Shown here: piece after piece, positions 1 through 5,504 of the stretch
Numbering within the stretch: the stretch's first letter is position 1
Layout of the letters: every line of letters starts with the position of its first letter
DNA from: Clostridia bacterium
GTDB taxonomy: Bacteria > Bacillota_A > Clostridia > Christensenellales > Aristaeellaceae
NCBI GenBank assembly: GCA_017398245.1
Contig: JAFQGN010000026.1
Span: 1-5,991 of the forward strand
DNA: 5,991 bases
Direction of reading: 5' to 3'
Translations under genes and position numbers: made by a program
The notes under the pieces: generated by a model
What the model saw: only the letters and a program-made list of their open reading frames with translations
What the model was told of the DNA's origin: nothing
Databases searched by the model: none

Positions 1-237
1 CGGGTGGTTCAGCTCGATCGCGCCCTTGACCGGACAGGCCATCACGCACGAGCCGCAATAGTAGCATTCGCCGGGATAGAGCACCACCGGGTGCTTCCCC
101 TTCTCCGGCGCGGGTATCATCACATCTACCTGACACACTTCAGCGCACCGTCCGCAGCCGATGCACTTCTCTTCGTCAAACCGGTTCGGCTTCGCGCTGG
201 ATGTGACCTCTTTAGCCCGGAACTCAACCTTGCGCAT
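1..237 (-). CDS. 4Fe-4S dicluster ferredoxin, AprB-like partner subunit (3' end outside window)
   Basis: This is a small iron-sulfur electron carrier; 79 codons are visible and the C-terminus runs off the left edge. Two [4Fe-4S] motifs are clear: CIGCGRCAEVC (Cys 25, 28, 31, 35) and CYYCGSCVMACP (Cys 58, 61, 64, 68, then Pro 69). The first motif is followed by Gln rather than the usual Pro. The order of the two clusters and the text after the second (PVKGAIELNHP) resemble the ferredoxin subunits that accompany AprA/fumarate-reductase-like flavoproteins. The ATG overlaps the end of the flavoprotein gene by 14 nt in another frame, and a GGGAGG site lies 11 nt upstream, so the two are very likely co-transcribed and translationally coupled. 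The inferred role is cytoplasmic, relaying electrons to or from the flavin of its neighbour. The ferredoxin assignment is firm; the exact partner reaction is unknown. Confidence 0.9.
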   Translation of the reverse strand, partial: MRKVEFRAKEVTSSAKPNRFDEEKCIGCGRCAEVCQVDVMIPAPEKGKHPVVLYPGECYYCGSCVMACPVKGAIELNHP

Positions 238-2170
238 ATTTTTTCGCCTCCCGGATGTATTCTTCGTTGTGCGCTTCGTACTGCTCCTTCACGTCGCCGT
301 AATAGCCCTTGGGGACCTTCCGGCTGACGATCTTACCGTCCTTCTGCGCAATGGTGATAAAGCAGTCGTCCTCCGGCGGATCGACAAGCGCGGAATCGCT
401 GCGCTCAAAATTGAGCGGTTTCGAACCGTTTTTGCGCAGCAGACACGCGTTTACGATCAGCTTTGCAACCGTGAGGATATCCGTCACCTCGTGCGCACGC
501 ATCAGCTCGTGCGGGTTCGCGCAGGAGAGCATGGGAACGATCTCGCGTTCGTATTCCTCCAGAAGCGCAAGCCCCTGCCGCAGCAGCATATCGTTTTTCA
601 CGCCGCCGCAGTAGTTCTGCATGCATTTTGCAATGGCCTTGTTCAGCTCGCGCCAGTCCACACCGTCTTCCACGAACAGCGGCGCATACAGCCGCTGCTT
701 TTCATCGGCCACGGCCTGCTCATCAGGCGCGTGCAGGGCGGCCGTTTCGCTCTTAGCGGCGGCTTTTCGGCCGGCGTAGTAGCCCGTCGCAGCGGCAAAA
801 CCCGCGCAGTCGGAAACATACAGCTGGTCTCCCGCCGCAAACACGCCGGAGATATTCGTCTCCAGGTTCCAATCGTGGAACACTCCGCCCGGCGCGCCAA
901 AGAGCTGCCTCTCCTGCCCGAGGAAGGACGCGCTTTGCCAGCCGTTTCCGTAGGACTGCAGGCGATGCTTCGCCGGGTTAAACCCGCGCTTGCTGAAATT
1001 CTCCAGCACGGGGATCTTCGTCTTGCCCTCTTCGCCCACCATCATGCCCCAGATCACGCGCCGCTCCTCTTCGGGCATGCGGCTCAGATCGGCATAAAAC
1101 GGCAGCTGATATCCGCGCCGGATCAGCTCGTCAAACGGCAGGGTCTCCGGCCCGCGGTAATCGTATTTCGGCTCGTCAATCACGCCGCCTTTCAGGAAGA
1201 ACTTCTGCCCCTTCGCAGGGTAATAGCGCTCTTTGACCGTCTTGAGCTCGTTTCCGTCCCTGTCCACATACGGGATCTCCACCCCGCGCGCATCCACCAT
1301 CGTCGCAGCGTACCATGTGTTGTGGTTGTTGCCCGTGCTGTAGGGCGGGAACGAACGTCCGGCGGCGGAGAATTCCGCGCGCACGGATTTTTCCATCATC
1401 GTAAATTCCAGCCCCGCCCGATACCCCATGGCATGCCCGGAGCCGATGGACTGCGGCGGTCGGAATTCGGACAGGCCGACCAGATCGGAATCAAACAGCC
1501 AGATGCGCGCCGGACGCGACATGCACAGCACCGTGGTCTTTGCAGAAACCACGACGAACTTGCCCGTATGCACGTTCATGCCCATAGCGCCGATGCCGAC
1601 CAGCTTTTCGCCCTCTTTTTTTACCAGTAAGGCGGTCGCTTCCGTGCGGTCGAGCACCGTGACGCCCTGCCTTTTCAGTTCCTTTGCCAGCGCAGGCTTG
1701 AACGTGGAACCCCATACGCGCAGCGTGAATTTATTCTCGTAATCGTAGGCGAACATGAGGCCGGTCTTTTCGTCCCGGAAATCCGCCCCGGCGAATTCGC
1801 CTTCCGTATCGCGGATCTTGCCGCCGAAGTCTTCCATATCCTTGAGCCGGTGCCAGCCCTCTTCGCAGGTGATATAATGCGCGATGCCGTTGGAGTAGCC
1901 GTCCTGCTCGTCGATATACGCCTTGGCGATCTCCTCCGCCGTCACCTTGGAACAGGGGTTCGTGCAGGCGGATTCCCAGTGGTCCACGCCGCTGCCGGCC
2001 GCGCCGCTGCGCTCCGTCGCGCCTTTTTCCAGCAAAACGACGTTCTTCCCCTCTCGCGCCGCCGCGATGGCCGCATAACACCCGGCCATTCCGCCGCCCA
2101 GCACCAGCACGTCTGCGCTCAGCCGCTCTTCCATGTCCATTTCATTGGCATATGGCCATTTTGCTTCCAT
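224..2170 (-). CDS. FAD-dependent oxidoreductase, fumarate reductase / AprA-like flavoprotein
   Basis: This is a 648-residue flavoprotein of the fumarate reductase / succinate dehydrogenase / adenylylsulfate reductase alpha class. It opens with a Rossmann dinucleotide-binding motif, VLGGGMAG (Gly 25-Gly 30), and an acidic strand end, VVLLEKG (Glu 48), for the FAD ribose. ERSGAAGSG follows at about 53-61. A second FAD segment, GVFAAGDQ, starts at about residue 442, and a helical C-terminal domain follows. The length is close to AprA (about 650). The longer reading from an ATG at 2200 was rejected because no ribosome site precedes it; AAGAAGGG lies 6 nt before the ATG at 2170. It forms an operon with the overlapping ferredoxin gene. 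No signal peptide or membrane helix is visible, so a cytoplasmic location is inferred. The substrate is unknown: segments where I recall substrate-contacting residues in true AprA look different. It could equally be an enoate or fumarate-type reductase. Confidence 0.9.
   Translation of the reverse strand: MEAKWPYANEMDMEERLSADVLVLGGGMAGCYAAIAAAREGKNVVLLEKGATERSGAAGSGVDHWESACTNPCSKVTAEEIAKAYIDEQDGYSNGIAHYITCEEGWHRLKDMEDFGGKIRDTEGEFAGADFRDEKTGLMFAYDYENKFTLRVWGSTFKPALAKELKRQGVTVLDRTEATALLVKKEGEKLVGIGAMGMNVHTGKFVVVSAKTTVLCMSRPARIWLFDSDLVGLSEFRPPQSIGSGHAMGYRAGLEFTMMEKSVRAEFSAAGRSFPPYSTGNNHNTWYAATMVDARGVEIPYVDRDGNELKTVKERYYPAKGQKFFLKGGVIDEPKYDYRGPETLPFDELIRRGYQLPFYADLSRMPEEERRVIWGMMVGEEGKTKIPVLENFSKRGFNPAKHRLQSYGNGWQSASFLGQERQLFGAPGGVFHDWNLETNISGVFAAGDQLYVSDCAGFAAATGYYAGRKAAAKSETAALHAPDEQAVADEKQRLYAPLFVEDGVDWRELNKAIAKCMQNYCGGVKNDMLLRQGLALLEEYEREIVPMLSCANPHELMRAHEVTDILTVAKLIVNACLLRKNGSKPLNFERSDSALVDPPEDDCFITIAQKDGKIVSRKVPKGYYGDVKEQYEAHNEEYIREAKKYAQG
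249..254 (-). promoter_or_regulatory. Ribosome binding site of the ferredoxin gene, inside the flavoprotein gene
   Basis: On the minus strand GGGAGG lies 11 nt before the ferredoxin ATG at 237. It sits inside the last codons of the upstream flavoprotein gene. This supports the chosen start and translational coupling of the pair. Confidence 0.65.
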
Positions 2171-2176
2171 TTGTTT

Positions 2177-2184
2177 CCCTTCTT
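2177..2184 (-). promoter_or_regulatory. Ribosome binding site deciding the flavoprotein start
   Basis: AAGAAGGG on the minus strand, 6 nt upstream of the ATG at 2170. The alternative ATG at 2200 has only an AT-rich leader before it. The same octamer serves the divergent membrane-protein gene at 2344-2351. Confidence 0.6.
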
Positions 2185-2187
2185 TTG

Positions 2188-2200
2188 ATGCAATTTGCAT
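2188..2200. promoter_or_regulatory. 13-nt palindrome in the flavoprotein leader, possible operator
   Basis: ATGCAATTTGCAT is a perfect inverted repeat (6-bp arms around a central T). It lies about 12 nt beyond the predicted transcription start of the flavoprotein operon and ends 17 nt before its ATG. That is a good position for a repressor site. An ATGCAAAT copy of one arm also occurs at 2255-2262. No regulator gene is in the window, so the operator role is an inference. Confidence 0.3.
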
Positions 2201-2218
2201 ACATAAATATTAACAAAC

Positions 2219-2247
2219 AGAATACCGCAGAATGCACCGCACGTCAA
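2219..2247 (-). promoter_or_regulatory. Sigma-A-like promoter of the flavoprotein/ferredoxin operon
   Basis: On the minus strand a -35 box TTGACG (2242-2247) and a -10 box TATTCT (2219-2224) are separated by 17 bp. The -35 matches the consensus at five of six positions and the -10 at four. Transcription would start near 2212, giving a leader of about 40 nt before the ATG at 2170. Confidence 0.55.
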
Positions 2248-2278
2248 CTGTTAAATGCAAATCAATTTCTTGGCGAGA

Positions 2279-2290
2279 ATTTGTACAAAT
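2279..2290. promoter_or_regulatory. 12-bp perfect palindrome beside the -35 box, possible operator
   Basis: ATTTGTACAAAT is a perfect 12-bp palindrome ending one base before the -35 box (TTGACT, 2292) of the membrane-protein gene. It lies 31 bp behind the -35 of the divergent flavoprotein promoter. It is placed where an activator or repressor could act on one or both promoters. Function is inferred from symmetry and position only. Confidence 0.35.
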
Positions 2291-2291
2291 C

Positions 2292-2319
2292 TTGACTCAG
2301 GTCCAAATTCGTTTATAAT
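2292..2319 (+). promoter_or_regulatory. Sigma-A-like promoter of the FUSC-like membrane protein gene
   Basis: A -35 box TTGACT (2292-2297) and a perfect -10 box TATAAT (2314-2319) are separated by 16 bp. This is the strongest promoter match in the window. The start would be near 2326, giving a leader of roughly 33 nt before the ATG at 2359. Confidence 0.75.
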
Positions 2320-2343
2320 GGAATACCTGTAGATACATAAGAT

Positions 2344-2351
2344 AAGAAGGG
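2344..2351 (+). promoter_or_regulatory. Ribosome binding site of the FUSC-like gene
   Basis: AAGAAGGG lies 7 nt before the ATG at 2359. It is identical to the site used by the divergent flavoprotein gene. Confidence 0.55.
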
Positions 2352-2358
2352 ATATTTC

Positions 2359-2928
2359 ATGCAGCACCCCGAACTCCAGCCGGCCGAGATCCAGCGCATC
2401 AAGCACATCGTCGGCATGCGCAACATCAAAACCGCCATCGCCGCCACTTTGTGCGCGCTCGTCTATTTCTTTTTTGGCCGCAACCCCACCTTCGCCTGCA
2501 TCGGCGCCATCTTCGGCTTGGGCAGCGATATGCCCAATTCCCGCCTCAACGGCGGCAACCGTTTTTTCGGCACCATTTTCGGCGGACTGATCGGCATGGG
2601 CCTGTTCCGCATCTATATCATCTTCTATCCCGAAGGCGGCTTCCACCCGCTGATGCTGCTTTTGCTGTTCATCGGCGTCGTGCTGCTCATCCTTGCCAGC
2701 CAGTTTTTCCATTGGCCCGGCGCGATCCAGCCCGGCGGAGTCATGCTGTGCATCCTTCTGTTCAACCAGCCGGTCGCGTCCTACGTGGCCTATTCCCTCA
2801 ACCGCATCGTCGATACGGGCATCGGCGTGATCTTCGCGCTTCTGGTCAATTATTTCTTCCCGCGCGAGCGCGTGCTGCGCTGGATGGAAAAATGCAGCGC
2901 AAAGGCGCAGCGCAGCCATTCTGCCTGA
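2359..2928 (+). CDS. FUSC / aromatic acid exporter-like integral membrane protein
   Basis: This is a 189-residue polytopic membrane protein. After a short polar N-terminus with a GMRNIKTAIAA start to the first helix (about 20-39), hydrophobic segments follow at roughly 43-55, 68-90, 97-113, 122-135 and 150-167, with a basic C-terminal tail. The opening R-x-x-K-T-A-I-A helix, the glycine-rich NRFFGTIFGGLIG segment (67-78) and the SLNRIVDTGIGVIFALLVNYFF end resemble the membrane half of FUSC / aromatic-acid-exporter (ArAE) proteins. It lacks the large cytoplasmic domain of full-length exporters, which fits the short Gram-positive forms. It has its own strong promoter and a terminator 9 bp downstream, so it is monocistronic. 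It shares a control region with the divergent flavoprotein operon; export of a small organic acid linked to that reductase is possible but unproven. Confidence 0.75.
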   Translation: MQHPELQPAEIQRIKHIVGMRNIKTAIAATLCALVYFFFGRNPTFACIGAIFGLGSDMPNSRLNGGNRFFGTIFGGLIGMGLFRIYIIFYPEGGFHPLMLLLLFIGVVLLILASQFFHWPGAIQPGGVMLCILLFNQPVASYVAYSLNRIVDTGIGVIFALLVNYFFPRERVLRWMEKCSAKAQRSHSA

Positions 2929-2937
2929 TCCTTATCC

Positions 2938-2968
2938 CGGCCTTTCCGCTTGGAAAGGCCGTTTTTTT
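2938..2968 (+). terminator. Intrinsic terminator after the FUSC-like gene
   Basis: A perfect 10-bp GC-rich stem (CGGCCTTTCC paired with GGAAAGGCCG) with a GCTT loop is followed by seven T. It begins 9 nt after the stop codon. Confidence 0.95.
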
Positions 2969-3090
2969 GCACAAATCGCTCCTGAAGCCGCAAAACAGAG
3001 TTTTAACATACCCTTATGCAACAATCCCGCCCGCGCCGCGTCATACTAAGCGTAACGAAAAGCGCGTTCGATACAAAACGACTAAACATC

Positions 3091-3096
3091 GGAGGA
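3091..3096 (+). promoter_or_regulatory. Ribosome binding site deciding the lipoprotein start
   Basis: GGAGGA lies 9 nt before the ATG at 3106. That ATG begins a typical lipoprotein signal peptide, so the longer in-frame reading from 3016 is rejected. No convincing promoter was found in 2969-3090. Confidence 0.8.
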
Positions 3097-3105
3097 ATAA
3101 TCATA

Positions 3106-3879
3106 ATGAAAAAGATCGCTCTGTTTCTGGTACTGATCCTCGTTCTCACCTTTGCCGCCTGCGCGCAGCAGGCTCCCGCTCCCCAGCCCACTCCCGAACC
3201 GCAGCCGACCGAGCAGCCCGCGCAGACAACTGCCGACGAACCCATCGAATCGGCCATGATCAGCGGCGTCATCGTCGAGCTGACCGAAGAGGGCCTGCTC
3301 ATCGAAAACGCCGAAAACGGCCAGATCCTCGTCATCACCGGCGAAGAAACCGTCTTTGAAACCACCGGCGATATCCAGCCCGGCGATTACATCTATGTCG
3401 ATTACAACGGCCAGATGACCTTCTCCCTCCCGGCGCAGATCGGCGCGACCGTCGTGCGCATGCACAAGCTTGAAGGCGAGATCACCGAGATCTACGCCGA
3501 GGAAAACGCCGTGCTGCTGAACAACGCCGAAATGGGCGACGTCTACGTCTACCTGCCGGAAGAGTACAAGAACGCCGCTATCGATTTTGCGCACATGACC
3601 GTCTATTTTGACGGCGCGATGACCATGAGCCTGCCGGGCAAGATCAGCGCCGGCCTCGTCATCCCGGGCTACAGCGTGCAGGGCGCTATCACCGAGATCG
3701 CCGAAGGCTACATCCTCATCGGCGAGGGCATGGAAGCCGTTCAGGTGAACTTCGCCGCCGGCCAGCTGCCCGAGACCGCCGCTGTCGGCGCAGTCGTCCG
3801 CGTGATTTACGACGGTCAGATGACCCGCTCCATCCCGGCGCAGATCACCGCGACCGAAATCGTACAGCTCAGCCGCTGA
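3106..3879 (+). CDS. Lipoprotein with three tandem beta-rich repeats (DUF3221/YobA-like signature)
   Basis: This is a 257-residue predicted lipoprotein. A Lys-Lys start and hydrophobic core (4-16) lead to the lipobox FAAC, with Cys 19 as the lipid-modified residue. A Pro/Gln/Glu/Thr-rich spacer (about 20-49) would hold the rest off the membrane. The mature part is three copies of a ~68-residue unit (about 51-118, 121-188, 190-257). Each starts with a G-x-I-x-E-(I/L) strand and ends with a signature: YNGQMTFSLPAQIGA (100-114), FDGAMTMSLPGKISA (168-182) and YDGQMTRSIPAQITA (235-249). The middle copy is the most divergent. The G-D/A-x-V-x-V-x-Y-D-G-x-M-x-x-S-x-P-A-Q pattern recalls the DUF3221/YobA family of small OB-like lipoproteins, from memory and not searched. 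The protein is acidic and rich in beta-forming residues. It is extracellular and membrane-anchored; its ligand and role are unknown. It is monocistronic, with terminators on both sides. Confidence 0.88.
   Translation: MKKIALFLVLILVLTFAACAQQAPAPQPTPEPQPTEQPAQTTADEPIESAMISGVIVELTEEGLLIENAENGQILVITGEETVFETTGDIQPGDYIYVDYNGQMTFSLPAQIGATVVRMHKLEGEITEIYAEENAVLLNNAEMGDVYVYLPEEYKNAAIDFAHMTVYFDGAMTMSLPGKISAGLVIPGYSVQGAITEIAEGYILIGEGMEAVQVNFAAGQLPETAAVGAVVRVIYDGQMTRSIPAQITATEIVQLSR
3256..3876 (+). repeat. Three in-frame ~68-codon repeats within the lipoprotein gene
   Basis: The unit boundaries are about 3256-3459, 3466-3669 and 3673-3876. The conserved Gly of the signature falls at residues 102, 170 and 237, a spacing of 68 and 67. 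Units 1 and 3 still share DNA stretches such as TCCCGGCGCAGATC near the signature, which suggests internal duplication; unit 2 has drifted further. Confidence 0.8.
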
Positions 3880-3888
3880 ACGAGTATA

Positions 3889-3924
3889 AAGCCTGTCTCC
3901 GCTCTGGAGACAGGCTTCTTTTTT
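3889..3924 (+). terminator. Intrinsic terminator after the lipoprotein gene
   Basis: A perfect 12-bp stem (AAGCCTGTCTCC with GGAGACAGGCTT) around a GCTCT loop is followed by C and six T. It starts 9 nt after the stop codon. Confidence 0.95.
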
Positions 3925-3967
3925 ATTTTGCCGCCGCTGTTTTTTCCCTTTCGGAGAGATTTTGCTG

Positions 3968-3973
3968 TATAAT
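3968..3973 (+). promoter_or_regulatory. Probable -10 box of the PHP-domain gene
   Basis: A perfect TATAAT lies 85 nt before the ATG at 4058. No good -35 hexamer is found 16-18 bp upstream, where the sequence is a pyrimidine run around 3941-3951. The promoter may therefore be weak or need an activator. The start would be near 3980. Confidence 0.5.
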
Positions 3974-3981
3974 ACCTATTA

Positions 3982-4013
3982 CAGATCTGCAAAAGCTCGT
4001 TTTCGCAGATCTG
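3982..4013 (+). promoter_or_regulatory. Leader hairpin built from two CAGATCTG palindromes
   Basis: CAGATCTGC (3982-3990) pairs perfectly with GCAGATCTG (4005-4013). Inside, AAAA (3991-3994) can pair with TTTT (4000-4003), leaving one bulged C at 4004 and a GCTCG loop. The core CAGATCTG is itself an 8-bp palindrome, so the element can be read either as a hairpin at the very 5' end of the mRNA or as two operator sites 24 bp apart. There is no T-tract after it, so it is not a terminator. It starts at about the predicted +1. Confidence 0.55.
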
Positions 4014-4041
4014 ATCCGCAGAATATTCCACCTCAGCATAC

Positions 4042-4050
4042 AAAGGAGGT
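4042..4050 (+). promoter_or_regulatory. Near-perfect ribosome binding site of the PHP-domain gene
   Basis: AAAGGAGGT lies 7 nt before the ATG at 4058. It is the best Shine-Dalgarno match in the window and fixes the start, against a longer reading from 3962 that would run through the hairpin. Confidence 0.9.
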
Positions 4051-4057
4051 TTTCCCT

Positions 4058-5470
4058 ATGCTTCCCACCCCGAAAAACTATGCGATCTGGCCCTCCGTCG
4101 TCCCGGCCGATCAGCCCTGTGAAATGGTGATCGCGCCGTGCGAGCGCGCGTTCTTGCTCTTTGACGGCGCAGAGTACCAGATCACCGTCATTTCCGTCAA
4201 TTCCGACGAGCCGAGCTATTACACGCCCACCACGCACCGGCATATCTCCTGCACCGCAGCTGAAGGCGTTCTGCGCTTTTCCTACACCTTCGCGGGCGAG
4301 CAGGAACACACCATCGTTCTGGAAAAGGACGGAGAAAAGCTGGCCGATTTCACCATCTTCTCTCTGTATGAAGATCTCTATGCTCTGCGCCCGATGAAGG
4401 GCGATCTGCACGGCCACTCCTTCCGCTCCGACGGCAAGCGCGATCCGGCCGCTCTCGCCGGGCATTACCGCGAACAGGGCTACGATTTCTTCTCCCTTAC
4501 CGATCACAACCGCTTTTACCCCGGCGGCGAGATCGACGAGGCCTATGCCGGCGTGAAGATGGGCATCCTGCGCATTCCCGGCGAGGAAGTGCACGCGCCG
4601 GAGAGCGTCGTGCACATCGTGCATGTCGGCGGCAAGGAGAGCGTCACCGCCCGCTATGTCCACAATGTGGAAGCCTTTGAGCAGGAAGCGGCGCAGTATC
4701 TTGAAAAAGTCCCAGCGCATGTTCCCGAAAAATACCGCGAGCGCTACGCCAAAGCCATCTGGGCCACGGAAAAGATCCACGAAGCGGGCGGTCTGGCCAT
4801 CTTCCCCCACCCGTACTGGCGGCCGGGTAAATCCCGTGTGTATAATGTGTGCGATGAGTTCGCGCGCCTTTTGCTCACCTCCGGCCTGTTTGATGCCTAC
4901 GAGCTCGTCGGCGGCATGGGCCAGGCCGGCGTCAACCGCTCCGTCGCCCTTTGGGGAGACCTGCGCGCCGAAGGGCTGAATATCCCCGTCGTGGGTTCGA
5001 GCGATGTGCACGGCGTGGAAAAAGCCTATTCCTTCCCGCATTTCTTCACCATCTGCTTTGCCAAGGAGCCGACCGTCGAGGGCGTAATGCAGGCCGTGCA
5101 GCAGGGCTGCACCGTGGCCGTCGAGGCGACGGGCGACGAATACGCCCGCCATTTCCGCTGCTATGGCTCGCTGCGCCTCGTCACCTATGCCCAGTTCCTT
5201 TTGCAGCAGTATTTCCCGCAGCAGCAGCGCATCTGCCAGGGAGAGGGCGTGGCCATGCGCGCATATGCCATGGGCGAAGCTCCCGCCGCGCTGATCGAGC
5301 TGCAGGCCGAACACACCGAGAGCTTCCGCCGCCGCTTCTTCGGGCAGGACAAGCCCGTTCTCCCCTCGGAGGACATCCGCACCTTCGAAGAAAAATGGCG
5401 CGATGTACAGCGCAGTGGCCCTATCACCAAGGGCAGCGGCCTGAAGCCGCCGGTCACGATGCAGATTTAA
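4058..5470 (+). CDS. PHP-domain metallohydrolase (CehA/McbA-like), probable phosphoesterase
   Basis: This is a 470-residue protein. Residues 1 to about 112 form a beta-rich N-terminal domain of unknown role. A PHP metal-dependent hydrolase domain follows. Visible motifs are GDLHGHS (Asp 116, His 118, His 120) with SDG (Asp 125), SLTDHN (Asp 149, His 150), IPGEEVH (Glu 176/177), HIVHVG (His 186, 189), IFPHPYW (His 251) and GSSDVHG (Asp 316, His 318). These give the complete His/Asp/Glu set expected for a multi-metal centre, so the enzyme is probably active. Residues 192-240 form a Glu-rich, helical insertion. The tail after about 335 is an unassigned mixed region. The layout resembles CehA/McbA-type PHP hydrolases, which cleave phosphoesters or carbamate-like bonds; the substrate here is not evident. 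No signal peptide is seen, so it is likely cytoplasmic. It is a single-gene unit with its own leader hairpin and terminator. Confidence 0.88.
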   Translation: MLPTPKNYAIWPSVVPADQPCEMVIAPCERAFLLFDGAEYQITVISVNSDEPSYYTPTTHRHISCTAAEGVLRFSYTFAGEQEHTIVLEKDGEKLADFTIFSLYEDLYALRPMKGDLHGHSFRSDGKRDPAALAGHYREQGYDFFSLTDHNRFYPGGEIDEAYAGVKMGILRIPGEEVHAPESVVHIVHVGGKESVTARYVHNVEAFEQEAAQYLEKVPAHVPEKYRERYAKAIWATEKIHEAGGLAIFPHPYWRPGKSRVYNVCDEFARLLLTSGLFDAYELVGGMGQAGVNRSVALWGDLRAEGLNIPVVGSSDVHGVEKAYSFPHFFTICFAKEPTVEGVMQAVQQGCTVAVEATGDEYARHFRCYGSLRLVTYAQFLLQQYFPQQQRICQGEGVAMRAYAMGEAPAALIELQAEHTESFRRRFFGQDKPVLPSEDIRTFEEKWRDVQRSGPITKGSGLKPPVTMQI

Positions 5471-5476
5471 CCACAC

Positions 5477-5504
5477 AAAAAGCCAGGCGCATGCCCGGCT
5501 TTTT
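5477..5504. terminator. Bidirectional terminator between convergent genes
   Basis: AAAAAGCCAGGC pairs with GCCCGGCTTTTT around a GCAT loop, with one A/C mismatch (5485/5496). The T-run on the plus strand serves the PHP gene, whose stop is 6 nt upstream. The A-run at 5477-5481 becomes a T-run on the minus strand and serves the convergent gene, whose stop codon directly abuts the stem. Confidence 0.85.

Noticed and set aside
161..1630. 489-codon open frame on the plus strand, antisense to the flavoprotein gene
   Set aside because: It lacks a ribosome site and any recognisable motif, and lies opposite a gene with clear FAD motifs. It is a by-product of GC-rich third positions.
2171..2200. N-terminal extension of the flavoprotein from the ATG at 2200
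   Set aside because: No ribosome site before 2200, whereas AAGAAGGG precedes the ATG at 2170. The extension would also include that ribosome site and the palindrome.
2251..2919. 222-codon minus-strand frame opposite the FUSC-like gene
   Set aside because: It is rich in Ala/Asp/Glu/Gln as expected for the reverse of a membrane protein, and would run through the plus-strand promoter. No start signals.
2969..3090. Possible promoter for the lipoprotein gene
   Set aside because: TTGCAC and TTAACA hexamers occur but none has a usable -10 box at proper spacing. No call made.
2451..3359. 302-codon plus-strand frame overlapping two genes
   Set aside because: It crosses the strong terminator at 2938-2968 and reads as Arg/His/Pro-rich noise in a shifted frame.
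3982..4013. Hairpin read as a terminator or riboswitch terminator
   Set aside because: No T-tract follows, and it lies too far upstream of the ribosome site to sequester it. The short leader (about 78 nt) has no recognisable aptamer.
3923..5476. 517-codon open frame on the minus strand, antisense to the PHP gene
   Set aside because: The plus strand carries the complete PHP metal motifs, a near-perfect ribosome site and a terminator. The antisense frame shows no domain, and it runs through the bidirectional terminator and the leader hairpin.
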